Shown here: positions 10,501-22,484 of the stretch, in pieces
Position numbering within the stretch: the first letter of the stretch is position 1
Layout of the letters: each line of letters starts with the position of its first letter
Assembly: GCF_051020955.1 (NCBI RefSeq)
Contig: NC_135013.1
Location: forward strand, 40,423,087-40,487,086
Source of the DNA: Megalopta genalis
Lineage: Eukaryota > Arthropoda > Insecta > Hymenoptera > Halictidae
Length of the DNA stretch: 64,000 nucleotides
Direction: 5' to 3'
The notes under the pieces: generated by a model
Told to the model about the DNA's origin: nothing
The model's database searches: none
What the model saw: the letters and a program-made list of their open reading frames with translations, nothing else
Made by a program: the position numbers and the translations under genes

Positions 10501-12308
10501 AACGATGCGTTTAAGTTACGTCGATTGGCTATAATAATTATATGTTACCAACGATTGGTGCTGTTATGACGAATTGACCAGTGAAAAATTTTAATTCTTT
10601 GAGAAGAAGCTGGGGCCAGTAATATCGACGCTGCCACAACGAAAATTAGCGACAATTTACCTTCTTGTAAAAATTGTTATCCGTGTGACGTAACTTTTAA
10701 TATATTGCGTAAGGTCGACATTAATATGTAAATCGACTTGCTCGCACTTTTGTTTAAATGCACAATCGATTACGATATCCTTTGTACCAATTTTGATATA
10801 AATTCGACGTTTTGTTAGTTTCGAATACGATATATAGTCTTTTAAATATCATTCAGACGAGTTAGTTCATGCTTTTGTTATAATTTATCATTTTTTCGAA
10901 CTTTTATTAACGACATCTTTTTATATGGTTCTCTTCGAGATTGGTTGCTGCAGCAATTTATATTCGACTTTTAACTTCTGTCGTCGCATTGTTCAACGCC
11001 GCGTGAAAAATCAAATGTGCATAAAACTGTGCTGATGCGAAGATTTTTAATCTTTGGGAGACGGTAAATTATATTTCAGCGAAGTATCCATGTGGCGGCT
11101 ACCTGACCACGATAATGATATAATGGTGGTGTCATGCGGAAGGTGCGATAGATCGGCCCGTTGGCCACCGCGACAAAAGACAAAACAATGTTATCTGCGA
11201 CGCCATCTTCCCTGGTATACGTCCAGGTGTTCACACGGAATGGGAATTCGCGAGTCACCGTGGCCGGGACTCTTCCTGGACTGCCACGAAAGTGACGCTT
11301 GACATATCATATTCCGTGGGACGACGTTGAAATTTACAAAATCGGCCCTATTTTTATATACCGTTGATACGTACAGGAATTATCCGTCGTTGATTCATTA
11401 TTCTAAATAATTATTGTCCCTTCTCAAACCTGTTAATTATCCACTGTTATTCCAGTGGAGGAATAAATTCGGTTCAATCGTTTAGTTAGATAAATGATCT
11501 ATATTTACAGTACGTATAAAGTATTTTGTAGTGCAATATAAAATAATATAATATAAATTATACAATATTAATATAGTATAAAAATACCGTATGCGATTAT
11601 TAAAATGCAGTTATTACAAATTTATACGGGATTGTATAATATTATACAAAAAATATTATTATTATATTATACATTATTATATTATACGTGATATTTATTA
11701 CAAACTAAAGTAAAATTTGCAACAGGAATGAATAAAAACCTTTCCCATTCTTGGTCTATCAAATTGTATAAATAGAAATGTTACAGATTTGTTCCACTTC
11801 CTTGTTCGAACATCAATTTATGAAACAAATGGTTTTATCTATTAATAAAATGTCCTCGCACAAATATTCACACAATCATCAAAATAATCACACACAAAAT
11901 AATTCCCAAAATATTTTCGACGAGTATGCATTTTAAAGTAAAACTAACATAAAGAATGAACTCAGTTCACGATCTTCATTTAATTATATAAAATGAAAAA
12001 ATAAATTTTTTGATGGAACGTTGCAAACAATTAGACTAAGGAAAATACAATTTTTAATTCGATAAAAGATCGTACTGATACAAATTTTACGAAACAAAAA
12101 TTGTTAATGTTGAAAATTAATTGAAGGAACTAAATTCTAAAATTCTAAAAACTTCTTTAGTCGTACAAAAATTGTTGAACAAAATGACTTGTCCAGTCTG
12201 AGAAATGTCCAATTTTTATTGTTAATTCTCCACTACAACCAGCATTTTGCGGTTGAGCCGAGTGCAGCGATATCTCAATATTCGCCCGTGAATGCAACAA
12301 TAACGGCA
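10501..12308. other. Gene-free interval, low-complexity AT at 11,500-11,720
   Basis: AT-rich, with TATTATA-type low-complexity sequence around 11520-11700. A small CpG-rich patch at about 11080-11300 has an 82-codon frame with no recognisable product. Confidence 0.45.
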
Positions 12309-12329
12309 TGCTGCTGCTGCTGCTGCTGC
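12309..12329. repeat. (TGC)7 microsatellite
   Basis: Seven perfect TGC units in a CpG-rich context. Poly-Cys, poly-Ala and poly-Leu readings in overlapping frames are not genes. Confidence 0.9.
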
Positions 12330-13153
12330 GACACACACGACCACGATCGGACGCGCTCGGAAGGAGATGCACCGTGTCTCCGGAGCGCATCTCGGGACAC
12401 GCGTGGTATGATACATTACCGAAGATGTAGATTGCTTCTAGTATAATCCAACAGCCTTGCATTGTCCGGCGCGGACAATGCCCGGCGTATTCAGTGATCT
12501 CGCGCAGCCCTTATTCGATATCCTCCCTTCCCCGGTTCTTTTCTTCGAGCGCCATAAGCGAACCGCTAGCCCTTCGCCGGTCGCTTCTGCATGCGCTAGA
12601 CACAGTGCGTAATAAATCTTTGTAGAAGAATCAGCATAGTTACCGCACAATTGCGCCGATTGCGGACAGACTGCGCTTGCCTACCTTTTGTTATCTCAAT
12701 TCGAATTTTTCCTGCGGACCGAAGACGATGCGCTCGCTCGATAAGAAGACCCATTGTCGACCCCCATCGACTTATTCTACTTTTCCGCCTTGCATCCAGG
12801 CCTGTCGCTTATCACCGAACTGCCAGTTCATTCTTATAAATGAACGGCAAACAAGTCTGTAAGAACTACTATGAGGCTATCATTTTTCTGTCTCAGATCG
12901 CAATGATTTTCCTGCTTCTAACTTGCTCCTCCGTGGGGCACAATTGTTACGACGTCGACGGAAATATTTTCTGGACACTTATTAGCAGACTGCAGACTTT
13001 ATGCATTTGCATATACTTATATATAAAATCGATATACTTATATTAAATCAATTAAATATAAAAATGTGAATAATTGCTAAGATAAAATTGTATCCGAATA
13101 ACATCTCGTATAAATTTTACGAGTAACACTGTACTCGTTATTCGTTATTCGCA
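12330..13153. other. Gene-free interval with an isolated family Z end
   Basis: CpG-rich to about 12840, then AT-rich. A decayed family Z terminus lies at about 12985-13012 (GACTGCAGACTTTATGCATT). Confidence 0.4.
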
Positions 13154-13389
13154 TTAACCCTTTGCACTCGAAGACATGTTAACTGTAAATTTAAATTAAC
13201 TTTCCCGATTTATGGTATTTTCATTTTAACGACAAAGTGCATTTTATGCATATGTCTTGCGACTCATAGAACAGTTAGACTTTTAACAATTCTTTATACG
13301 TAAGCTTTGTTATTGCAAAAATTATCTTGGAACATGGTGTAACAATTGTCGTGATGCCTCGGAGTCACCACTCGAGTGCAAAGGGTTAA
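13154..13389. mobile_element. TTAA-flanked MITE, CCCTTTGCACTCG end type, 236 bp
   Basis: TTAA at 13154-13157 and 13386-13389 with the same CCCTTTGCACTCG terminal repeat as 1188-1488. The right end adds a GACTCCGAGGC-like segment related to the CTCAGAGTCGCC segment inside the left end of the 1.2-kb copy. It is shorter than that copy, so probably an internally deleted relative. Confidence 0.8.
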
Positions 13390-15139
13390 ATATGCACAAC
13401 TCTGTCGCTCGTCGCGTACGGGCGAATAAAACTTGTCGCGGAGGTAATCGGGATGCCTGAAATCGATAAAAAATCGATGAAGCGTCGCCGAGGCGATTAT
13501 TGCGTGTACCGATCGCGATTCGCGTTTCCAGCGTACGGATATCGATGCTCGCGTTATTCTCGCTTTCGCGAGGTATCGCGTGGCTGCGGTCGAATCGTGT
13601 GTCGGCGTCGGTTTTCCGTCGTACGAGCAATTTATCAGAACAATACCGATATTATTCTCATCGGTCAAGAAAGTGATCGCCGGTTCGATTGACATATCCT
13701 TTCCCGTCGGCGTCGCTGCCACGATTGTGTCCCGTTCCCGATCTCTTCTTTCCCCTTATAAATTATGCTTTTGTTTCTTCATCGAGTGCCGTGGACCGAT
13801 CGGGCCCCGGACAAAGACGGCGCTCGCCGTCGAACCGGAGAAGGGTGAGGCGACTGTCAGGAATGACGGCACCCTCCGGAGAGAGGAGACGCGAGCATTT
13901 ATTGTCCGCGATTCGAGCGGCCTCAACCGCCGATTTCGCGATCCACGCTCCTCCTTTTTTTTCTCGATCCACATTCCGTTAGCCGCCCGTGTTCGCAAAT
14001 ATTCTGTTTCGCGAAATCGTACAAGCCGATTGTTGGTCTCAAGCCGTCGTCAACCCGGCTTAATTCGATTCCGATCGGTTAACGGGAAGCCGAGCCCCCG
14101 CCGCTACCAGCTGGAAGCGAATAATCGACGAACCGCGGATTACGTATGCAAACGATGAAGAAATTAAGGCCACTTTTATTTACTTAGTTTGAACGCAAGC
14201 TGTTCCCCTGTACCGTTCAAATTTACATATCGGTCCCGGATACCTTGCAATTAACATTCCTTTGTTACGCATTCGCGATCGGTGTCTCCAGATCCGGGAG
14301 CTCGATACGGAGAATTAACCCTTTTCCTGTATTTAATGCTTTGTTCCCTTTTTTCACCGATCGTAAATAAGTGGTATCTTGTACGCATTGTCTTATTAAT
14401 TGTAGAAGATCAGATTAATTTATGAGGGAATTTACAAAATTATTTGTTCGTGTTCGTTGTATTTATTTTATACCATTGTCACAATTCGACGGCAACAACA
14501 ACCAATTCACTTGCTAAGAAACACTGAATTCTTTGTTCTCCGAGTACGTTCCAGCTGGAAACAGTTGGAATTACAATAATTAATATGCGACGGGTTTTAT
14601 TGTACAACATAGTATGTATCTAGATCTAGCACTGTTCTATTATTCGAACATGATCAGTTCGGATAATCGAGGTTATATTGTATACAATTTAGCAACTGGT
14701 ATTCCATTTAGATATTTTAATTATCATTGGACCGTGGATCTGTTCATACGTCATTTTACAAAAATTAGAATAAAATTAACTAAAAATTGCTCATCATAAA
14801 AAGAAAAAGAAGATCAGCACGCGTCATAATTAACCATTTCGAATATTAATACGAGTCACTGTAAACGAATTTAGAATCGTTTCTGCAGGCTCTTCGCAGT
14901 CCTTCCGTAGGCTGCCATTGGCCGAGCGAGTTCGATGAACGGCGGCTTACAAAAATCGCACAAAATCAAGGGAAGTCCGCGTCTTCCCGCGGGACACTTC
15001 TATAAATACAAAGCAGATCGTCGACAGGCCGGCGAGATTCTATCTGGTTTACCCAACACGCCTGCTAAGCCTTCTAGCGGACTTTATCCGAGCTGATCAG
15101 CCCTCACGCGTCTTTCTTTCGGCCTGTCGTTATCCAGCC

Positions 15140-15142
<3 letters not shown>
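13390..15142. other. CpG-rich then AT-rich interval, no supported gene
   Basis: CpG-rich at about 13400-14150, where frames on both strands stay open (the longest is 192 codons at 13580-14158, plus strand). Overlapping open frames on several strands point to composition rather than coding. AT-rich from 14160; CpG-rich again from about 14880. Confidence 0.4.

Positions 15143-15219
<77 letters not shown>
15143..15219. repeat. (CT)n microsatellite, about 77 bp
   Basis: A CT dinucleotide run with one TTT interruption at about 15180. Confidence 0.97.
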
Positions 15220-15225
<6 letters not shown>

Positions 15226-15802
15226 TCGTCAGTCGCGTACGAGCAATTCTAGACGAGGATTCTCTGGACAGGCGGCATCTAAATTGGTCCAGATCACCGA
15301 CCGCTGATTGCGTCCACCTAGGCCACCGGTGAAAAAAGAAAAACCCCGAAAAAGATGACCCGCTTACGGTTTTTCCTCTCCCTCGGATGCCGGTCCCGAG
15401 CTCCGTCAGCCGTGAAAGAATTCTGGGGCTCCGATTACACTCGGATCTCCGAAAAACCATTTCGGATCTTCTTTAATCTGTAACGGTTTCACGGGACCGT
15501 GTCTCGAATTTTAATCAGCCACCGAAAACTGTCACGAAGTAGTTTTTGGGGACAATGGGTTGTGTTCTTGGTACGAGACGATAATCTTATTAATAATTAG
15601 TAGGTCGCGGATTTGTGTAAAAAAAATCATCTCCATCAGTTCAAAGAAACAGGTACCGGATATAAATTTTTTTCTTTCTATAAGAATTTTAACAAGTTGA
15701 AATTAGTACATCGATATTCTTCAATTATTTTGGTTCGTTCGCTGTCTTAAATTGCTTCTACTCATTTTCGTTATAATTGCATAAAATCTGCGGTTTGGTA
15801 AT
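15220..15802. other. Gene-free interval ending in a family Z terminus
   Basis: CpG-rich to about 15530, then AT-rich. A reversed family Z end is visible at about 15771-15796 (GCATAAAATCTGCGGT), immediately beside another copy. Confidence 0.45.
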
Positions 15803-16000
15803 TAGCAAACGGATTTTATGCATTCGTGTCAAAGATTAGTAGGTAAAATATGAAACAGTAAGAACAATGGACGATTTCACGAATACTGTCATGTATGAGC
15901 TTGATAAAATCATTAAAACAAGAAATACATCTTTATGGAATTTCTTTTTCTTTTAATTGACGCAGGTAATTTTTATTTTTCGTAGAGATCCGCGCTCTAG
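15803..16000 (-). repeat. Family Z copy
   Basis: The left end is ACGGATTTTATGCATTCGTG and the right end is GATCCGCGCTCTAG, which are related inverted termini. The right-end interior (CGTAGAGATCCGCG preceded by TTTTTATTTTT) matches, as reverse complement, the left end of the copy at 63459. No coding capacity. Confidence 0.65.
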
Positions 16001-16378
16001 TAATTTATTCATAGTTTGAATCGAGTTTAGTTTTAGTACTAGAAATTTTTGACGATTTTTCATTATCATTTATCATTTTTATTGATCGCTTATGCAAGAC
16101 ACAGTTGATACATGTTAGGTACGATAAAACATCGTGACAAATCTCTGCAAATACATTGAACTAAGGTTGTAACGAAGAACTGGCATGGTTAGATAAGCAG
16201 TTTAGAAAGTAATAAAACATCACTGAAAAGATTATTTCGTAATTTTTGTAAGAAATTGAAAGTCATGTTGCTTTAACTACCGTTAAGAATTTTGTTTTCT
16301 AACTTACATTTTCATACTGAAAGTTACGAAGAAAAGTTAACAGAATAAATGACTGACATGTACTGTGTCTATCGTTAC
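16001..16378. other. AT-rich interval, nothing recognised
   Basis: AT-rich, with no repeat match or frame of note. Confidence 0.45.
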
Positions 16379-16386
16379 AACTAGGC

Positions 16387-16596
16387 CAGGGGTGTCAAAC
16401 TCGCGGCCCCAGATGAACATTTTTGATGTCAAGTATCAGGACGTAAACAATAATTTAACTTTATATATGTTTATTACAATGTACTAGTCAAAATAAAAAT
16501 TTTTGTTTCTATGAACATTGATTTTTTTTTTGCGGCCCACCTAAAGTTAAGCATTGTTTATTTGGCCCAAGATAGCTTTTGAGTTTGACACCCCTG
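16387..16596. mobile_element. hAT-type MITE, 210 bp, with 8-bp target duplication
   Basis: The terminal inverted repeats are CAGGGGTGTCAAACTC and GAGTTTGACACCCCTG. Flanking 8-mers AACTAGGC (16379-16386) and AACTAGAC (16597-16604) differ at one base and fit the 8-bp target duplication of the hAT superfamily. The ends CAGGGGTGTCAAA are a widespread hAT MITE terminus. No transposase. The right target copy is part of a family Z terminus, so the MITE inserted at the edge of an older element. Confidence 0.88.
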
Positions 16597-16598
16597 AA

Positions 16599-16798
16599 CT
16601 AGACTATGGATCATCGTGCAAAATAGAAGTTTTCTGTATTAGTTTGAACACATAAAAGCCACCTATAAAAACGCATTTAATGTTCTAAATACTTGATTAA
16701 GCTGAAAATGTTGTATTTATTCTGACTCTAATGATTCGAGTAAACTAAAAGTAACGTATCTATTCTTCTTATAAATGCATAAAATACGCAGTTTAATC
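16599..16798 (+). repeat. Family Z copy next to the hAT MITE
   Basis: It starts CTAGACTATGGATCATCGTG, followed by CAAAATAGAAGTTTTCTG, matching the left end of the 63459 copy. It ends AAATGCATAAAATACGCAGT. About 200 bp, without coding sequence. Confidence 0.65.
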
Positions 16799-17135
16799 CC
16801 TATTTTTATTAAATAGCACTGTTTACAACATATAAAATAACATTTATTATTCGTGAACTTACAGTAAGTGCTCTAAACATTTCTTCTACAAATTTAACAT
16901 GCTTCAGTGTCGTTACCAACACAATTCATCGCGAACGTTCTCCAATGAACGTATAATTGAATTGTTCGGAGAGTAATTTCGTTTTTCAAAAAAGTTCCAT
17001 TTTGTAAGGATGTTAAAAAACCACTTGATTCAGTATTTTGACAATAGAAACAGGACTTCCGCGAGCATAACATTTCGAAGCTACCAGAAACGTGTCAAAA
17101 AATTGTAAAACGATACATCATTAAATATTATTATT
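16799..17135. other. AT-rich interval, nothing recognised
   Basis: AT-rich spacer before the minisatellite. Confidence 0.45.
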
Positions 17136-17347
17136 ATTAAATTAAATATTATTTAAATATTATTTACTCTATTAAATTAAATATTATTTAAATATTATTT
17201 ACTCTATTAAATTAAATATTATTTAAATATTATTTACTCTATTACATTAAATATTATTTAAATATTATTTACTCTATTAAATTAAATATTATTTAAATAT
17301 TATTTACTCTATTAAATAAAATTTACTCATTAAATATTATTTACTCT
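17136..17347. repeat. 35-bp minisatellite, five units plus a partial
   Basis: Five head-to-tail 35-bp units start at 17136, 17171, 17206, 17241 and 17276. They are almost identical (one substitution at 17245, ATTAC for ATTAA). A degenerate sixth unit runs to about 17347. Each unit contains ATTTAAATATTATTTACTCT. The near-identity suggests recent expansion or homogenisation. Confidence 0.95.
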
Positions 17348-18380
17348 AAACATTGAAAAATCGTCGTTCATTTTCTCGTGAAAGAACGAAATTACTCGCC
17401 TAACGATCCAATGCTGTAATCTCTGTTTATATCTCCAAGCGTTGCGACATTTTGCGGTTAAAATGGCCACTGCAAACGCGAGATTCGCTAACCAGTTCTC
17501 AAAACTGGACAGAACGTTCGCGCGGTAAATCAACGGCAGATCGAGTACCAAAGTTACATGCATTGTTTCATGACTACGTTTGCCATTTGAAGAAGACGGT
17601 CACAATGGTGGCCCGTCCCCGTGGAAACGTTCCGAGTTCAATAAATCCCGGCCATTCGTCGCCCCCGCTCGAGAGCCATTCATCAGCGGCGCAGACGGAT
17701 CTATTAGATCGCGAAACGACCGGTCGGGAAACACGACGCGCCAGCAAAACAAAGAGTTCCGCGAACAGGCCGGGAAAAAATGAGCCGGGAGGAAGACCAC
17801 CTTTGGCGCTCGTTGCTAACAAGCTGCGTTGTCGCTCAGCAAGACGCCCGGCCCCGTTCTCTAACGCGTCTTCTTTTTCGCGGCATCAGTCACCGGTGAA
17901 ATCGGCGGAGACCTCGACGACATTATAGGGAAGGACGAGCCGCGAACCCGTTTTTACGCAGTGGCCGCGAACGCACGTTGCCCGTGTGCATCGTCGCTCG
18001 TGATATATGGCCATCTATAGACAGATGCACTCGGCCACGCCTCGCGGTTAATGCGTTTGCTCCTTGCTTCTCGACGATCTGCCTTTTCCTCGCGTCCTTT
18101 GTTTCGCCACCGAGAATAGCCACCTGAAAAACCTGCGGCACAGGCAAATTTAACATGGTCGGTTCTTTGCTTCGTAAGAACAAGTTTTCGCCGACAACGA
18201 ACGGTGTTCGATTGTTGAAAATGTAATATGCCACGGAGATCACAAAAATGTAAATTGAAAGTGCTGCCGAGGCCTGGTTCGACCTTGAGATATCGCGGAA
18301 CAAAGGAAGGAAAAATAAGGGTGGTGTGCTGACTTTTAATTGGAGTTTACTTTATTTCTTTTTTTTTTGGTGACTTTTAC
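17348..18380. other. CpG-rich interval, no supported gene
   Basis: CpG-rich, with overlapping open frames on both strands (up to 158 codons at 17452-17928) and no recognisable domain in any of them. Confidence 0.4.
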
Positions 18381-18725
18381 TTAACCCATTAATTGCCACG
18401 ATCCCCATTTAGGGGCTTTGAAATTGAAGCATGATATTTTTGGTTTTCTTTTTAAATTATAATTGAATATCATAATATATGGTTATAGTAACTATATATT
18501 ACTTACTCAGTCTTTTGTTTTTCATACAATTTAAAAAAAATTTTTTGTTTTTTTTTTATTCATGCCACTTGCCACAATCCCTATTTGGGACTTTCTACAA
18601 AAATATAAAATATTTTAACAACAAAACATAATTTGAATGTAATTATATTGTTACACAACTTTTCGTGCCTATGCCTAACTTTTCTCGTTAAAAGTTAAAC
18701 AGAAATTTGGCAGTTAATGGGTTAA
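18381..18725. mobile_element. TTAA-flanked MITE, CCCATTAATTGCC end type, 345 bp
   Basis: TTAA lies at 18381-18384 and 18722-18725. The ends TTAACCCATTAATTGCC and TTAACCCATTAACTGCC (read inward) differ at one base. Inside, a TTGCCACRATCCC(C/T)ATTT segment occurs twice (about 18393 and 18569). No coding capacity. The end resembles those of the other TTAA elements in the window. Confidence 0.78.
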
Positions 18726-19071
18726 TATTATCTATTTATTATCGCTAATCTCTGCCAATTATTATTTATTGCCGTTTATTAATTTATTGTCGCTTACGTC
18801 TTGACGTGCACATCACAGTGCTGCGTTATAGTAAACAACGATGATCTTCAGTATTTGAAAAAAGTAACCTTGGGAGGAAAAATAATATGGATTATCATAA
18901 TCTTAGCTTTGGGCTAAACAAAGTTCTTCTGATACATTTTTTTCTATCAGAAAACACAACGATGACATTTCAGTGTGCAGGATAAAATAAACACCCTATA
19001 TACGTGGAGATTAGAATAGTAAATAGCCAGTAAAGTAGGGATTGGTTAGTGTTCGTAAGTACATCTGAGAT
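18726..19071. other. AT-rich interval, nothing recognised
   Basis: AT-rich spacer between two TTAA elements. Confidence 0.45.
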
Positions 19072-19320
19072 TTAACACGTTCCGTGCCGAGCTTTTTTTA
19101 CTCGAATCTTCACACTTTGATATTTTACTAAAACTTGATGTATTACGTGCAATGATTAATTCTCGTACACATAACAACGTAACAAAAACTTATCAACGCC
19201 CATTCTTGCGGTGGAAATTGATTCTTCGGTTCTAAATTTCTTGTAAACAATTTGTTCAGTTCACTAAGTAAACATGCAAGCGTGTACCATCGATGGTACA
19301 CGTGGCACGGAACGTGTTAA
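19072..19320 (+). mobile_element. TTAA-flanked MITE, family A copy 2 (249 bp)
   Basis: TTAA at 19072-19075 and 19317-19320. It has the same length and orientation as the copies at 2446 and 26564, with only a few substitutions, and the same 17-bp terminal repeat and sub-terminal GTACCATCGATGGTAC palindrome. Confidence 0.9.
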
Positions 19321-20169
19321 TGAAAAGTACGTGAAACGAGCAAAATGCACGAAGATGAACACGAAATGACCAATGAACATGGTTTTAAACCAATTCACAT
19401 ATAATCAGATAAATTTTCTGGAATTGCAGTAAACCCAGGATCGAGGACCCAAAGTATTCAACCTGCAACTCGTTTTGCTCCGTGTTAATTGAAAGCTATT
19501 CGAAGGAGAATAGCGAGGGCAAGTTAATTTGCGTCGGTGATACGGTTTACCGGCGTGAAATGTGTCGCGACATTCCTCCGGCCTGTCGTCATGAAAATAG
19601 GCAATTTAAAGGTGCAACGGGATACAGCGTGCACCGATCACGAGGTCGCATACAAATGCAGCGTTAAACGCGTCCCCGGGCCGGTACCATTCTCCGCGGA
19701 GGTGGACCGTTTCCTTCAGCTCGCTTTCAACCCGGGCCACATCGGTGACCCTTCCTCACCTCGCTGAGAGTCGCAGTCGTAAAGCAGCGGCCGTCGCAAA
19801 TCCAGAACGAAACGAAAGTGCTCACGAGGTTTTCGCCCGGCTCTTTGCATTTCGAGCTGCGTGACTCGGCTCCGTGTGTACGAGCCTCTTTGGTCTCATC
19901 TATTCATGAGGGGGCGAGCAAAAAATTGCCCGCGTATTTAAACTGCGATGAACAACAGTCGCGAGGACAAACGTTCGAAGAAGTACGTTCAACGCGTGTT
20001 TCGAGGATTTCTATTCAGTAAAATGAACGACTCGTCGCCACGAAATCTTTTCGATTTGTACACGTTCGAACACTGTGCTTATTGCCGTGGCAAAACTGCC
20101 GTAATTGTTCACCGTTGAAACGAGCTAATCGAAAGAAGCTCCTTTTAACGCCAGATATTTTTATTATAA
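19321..20169. other. CpG-rich interval, no supported gene
   Basis: CpG-rich from about 19480 to 20100. Frames of 60-76 codons show no recognisable product. Confidence 0.4.
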
Positions 20170-20229
20170 TTATATAATATATATAGGTAGATAGATAGAT
20201 AGATAAAATAATATTAATTATATAAAATA

Positions 20230-20263
<34 letters not shown>

Positions 20264-20312
20264 TAAAATAATATTAATTATATAAAATAAAAAAATATAT
20301 ATATAGATATAT
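20170..20312. repeat. Compound AT/GATA microsatellite with a duplicated unit
   Basis: A GATA run near 20190-20205 and an AT run near 20232-20262 are embedded in a tandemly repeated unit containing AGATAAAATAATATTAATTA (starts near 20201 and 20261). Confidence 0.85.
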
Positions 20313-21536
20313 ATGTTTATTATAACGCATGCTTGGATTAAGAAATCGATTCAATCATTTTCTATGAAAGAGTACTTCAAAATAAAAATTTCGAAATCGG
20401 CCATTTTGACCGGCCTAATAGGCGTAGCGTCAAGTAACAATATTTTTTTGAACAAGCAGTTTTAAATTGACGATGATGATTCCTTTTTACGATACGATGA
20501 AATCGATTGAAATGAAAGAAAAAAATTAAGGGAGCAGAATTCAGTCGTGTATGAAATAACAATTCTAACGAAAGAATGAACGAGCGAAGACATTACGACA
20601 ATATCAAACATTAAAATTCAATGCATAAAAAGCAGTTTACAATTTTCTGCTTAAATTTCAATTTTAGTGAAAACTAAAATATATTCGTACATAAGAATTT
20701 CTCATTATTTGGAGGCCAAGACGAAATACAAACGAATCAAATAAGAAGATGCACGTAATTATTATGAAAACAGTATATAACCTATTGTGAACAAATTGCT
20801 ATTCGAGAAGTAGATGAACGAGTATACTTGATATTCGACATTTTGAGTACACACCTTTCGAAGAGGTCGCAGCAGCCAGATGTTTAAACAGCTATCATCA
20901 TTTGTATCAGAGATAATTATCAATTTATGTTTCCCAGTGTTTTCGTCGACGTCGTACGGAAAAAGTCGATGTTTTTACTCGGCGAGGTACACGTTAGCAG
21001 GGAACAAGTTCGTGATTTCAAGGAATAAGAGTATCGCCTGGGCTCGGTATCGAGTGGCGCGATTTGCTTCACAATAGGAGCCGATAGGCTCGTGTAAACC
21101 CGACTTGAAACACGAACTGCGGAGTCCGAGAGGCGTGCTCCTTTCGCTCTTTCCTCGGCTTCATAACTTTTACCTGGTGTTATTCTTTTCCGCGGCGTTC
21201 TTTCCGCCGGCGAATGCTCTCGAGAGTGCAACGATGGGCGTAGTAGAGGCCCGGCGACAGTTCGAGATAAATAACGCCCGCGACAGGACAATGTGTCCGG
21301 CCGTCGTTGTACCTTTGCCTTTGCTATCGTGCGAATCCGACTTAAGGGCGTCTCCTCCTAGCAAATGCGTTAACCTTTTCCTCGCCGCCGCAGCCGCGGA
21401 GGCAACCCGTTTCGTTACATAATTCTCAGCTGTTCTCAATCGAACGGAGAACGGAGAATCGCGCGCCTTCACCTCAGACAATACGTCGGTGTTATTACGT
21501 TGCTTCGAGTATGCACAGAATCGTTGGAATTTGTTA
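20313..21536. other. Gene-free interval, CpG-rich at 20,940-21,480
   Basis: AT-rich, then CpG-rich with overlapping short frames on both strands. Nothing recognised. Confidence 0.4.
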
Positions 21537-21692
21537 CCAGTCTGCGGATTTTATGCATTCGTGGCAAATAACGTCGTGACATTGTTTCCAACTTCTTGAA
21601 AGCATTACAAGATGGAATATATTTCTTTTAACTCCTGTCTTTCTTTTTTTTTATAATTGATGTAGATCAATTTTATTCTGCATAGATTAAAT
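21537..21692 (-). repeat. Family Z copy
   Basis: It begins with CCAGTCTGCGGATTTTATGC and ends near ATTCTGCATAGATTAA. The internal pyrimidine stretch and the TTGATGTAG segment are shared with the 15803-16000 copy (TTGACGCAG). Confidence 0.6.
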
Positions 21693-21835
21693 ATTATATT
21701 CTGCAAAGAACTAAAAGTTTATTACTGTTAACGTTATTCCGTATCGCGATTCTGAGTAAACGTTACTTTCTCAAGCTGTCGTACAATTGAAAAGCGCATG
21801 TAAGTTCTTGAATTGCTCATTAATGTTCGTTAATA

Positions 21836-22040
21836 AGTTGCGGATCTTTATGCAGATTCTCATTTTTATATGGTCATTTTGCAAAATTTAGAATGAAAGA
21901 GAATTTTCTGTTGACAACTAAAAAATTTCTCGGTGTAAAACGAAAGTAAAAATGCTATTAAATCTTACTAATCTATTTGATTTCTTGCATTTTATAAATA
22001 TGTACATGTCATAAATGCATAAACATCCACAGTCTAGTCA
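21836..22040 (+). repeat. Family Z copy
   Basis: Left end AGTTGCGGATCTTTATGCAG, right end AAATGCATAAACATCCACAG followed by TCTAGTCA. About 205 bp between the inverted termini. Confidence 0.65.
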
Positions 22041-22484
22041 TTAATAACTGAGTATTACGTTCTCCTGAACTAGTAATAATTGCCTGATTGCCATTTACAA
22101 ATTCAATAACGATGAATGTTAAATGAATGAATTCTTGCATTTTATTTTATTAAAAAACAAAGTACATCTCTGAATTTCCAAGGCATCGGTGGATATAGTA
22201 ACTGAAAATAATATAATGCTACTAATAATGTTTCGTGTATAGTTAACAAAGGTTGCCGAAGAAAATTTAGTGTTCGATCTGACAATAACAGGTTGCGGAT
22301 TGTACGCAGTTATGACAAGATTTATAGATGAAATTCAAAACAGCGGAGATACTTAAACAATATAAAGATACTATTGTATCGTGTTCAGCTCATTAAACTT
22401 ATTGAAAAAAGAAATCAATGTCCTGCAACTTCCAGTCGATGCAGACAGTTTTTATTTTCATAATGAGCTGCGAAGCATGTTAAA
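22041..22484. other. AT-rich interval with an isolated family Z end
   Basis: AT-rich. A decayed family Z terminus lies at about 22288-22315 (GGTTGCGGATTGTACGC). Confidence 0.4.

Noticed and set aside
13580..14158. 192-codon plus-strand frame
   Set aside because: Lies in a CpG-rich block with frames open on both strands. A frame of this length is not surprising in 64 kb.
15961..15970. CGCAG followed by GTAATT, a possible second recursive splice site
   Set aside because: The donor is weak and the sequence belongs to a family Z copy. The equivalent position in another copy (about 21662) reads GTAGATC, so it is a chance match.
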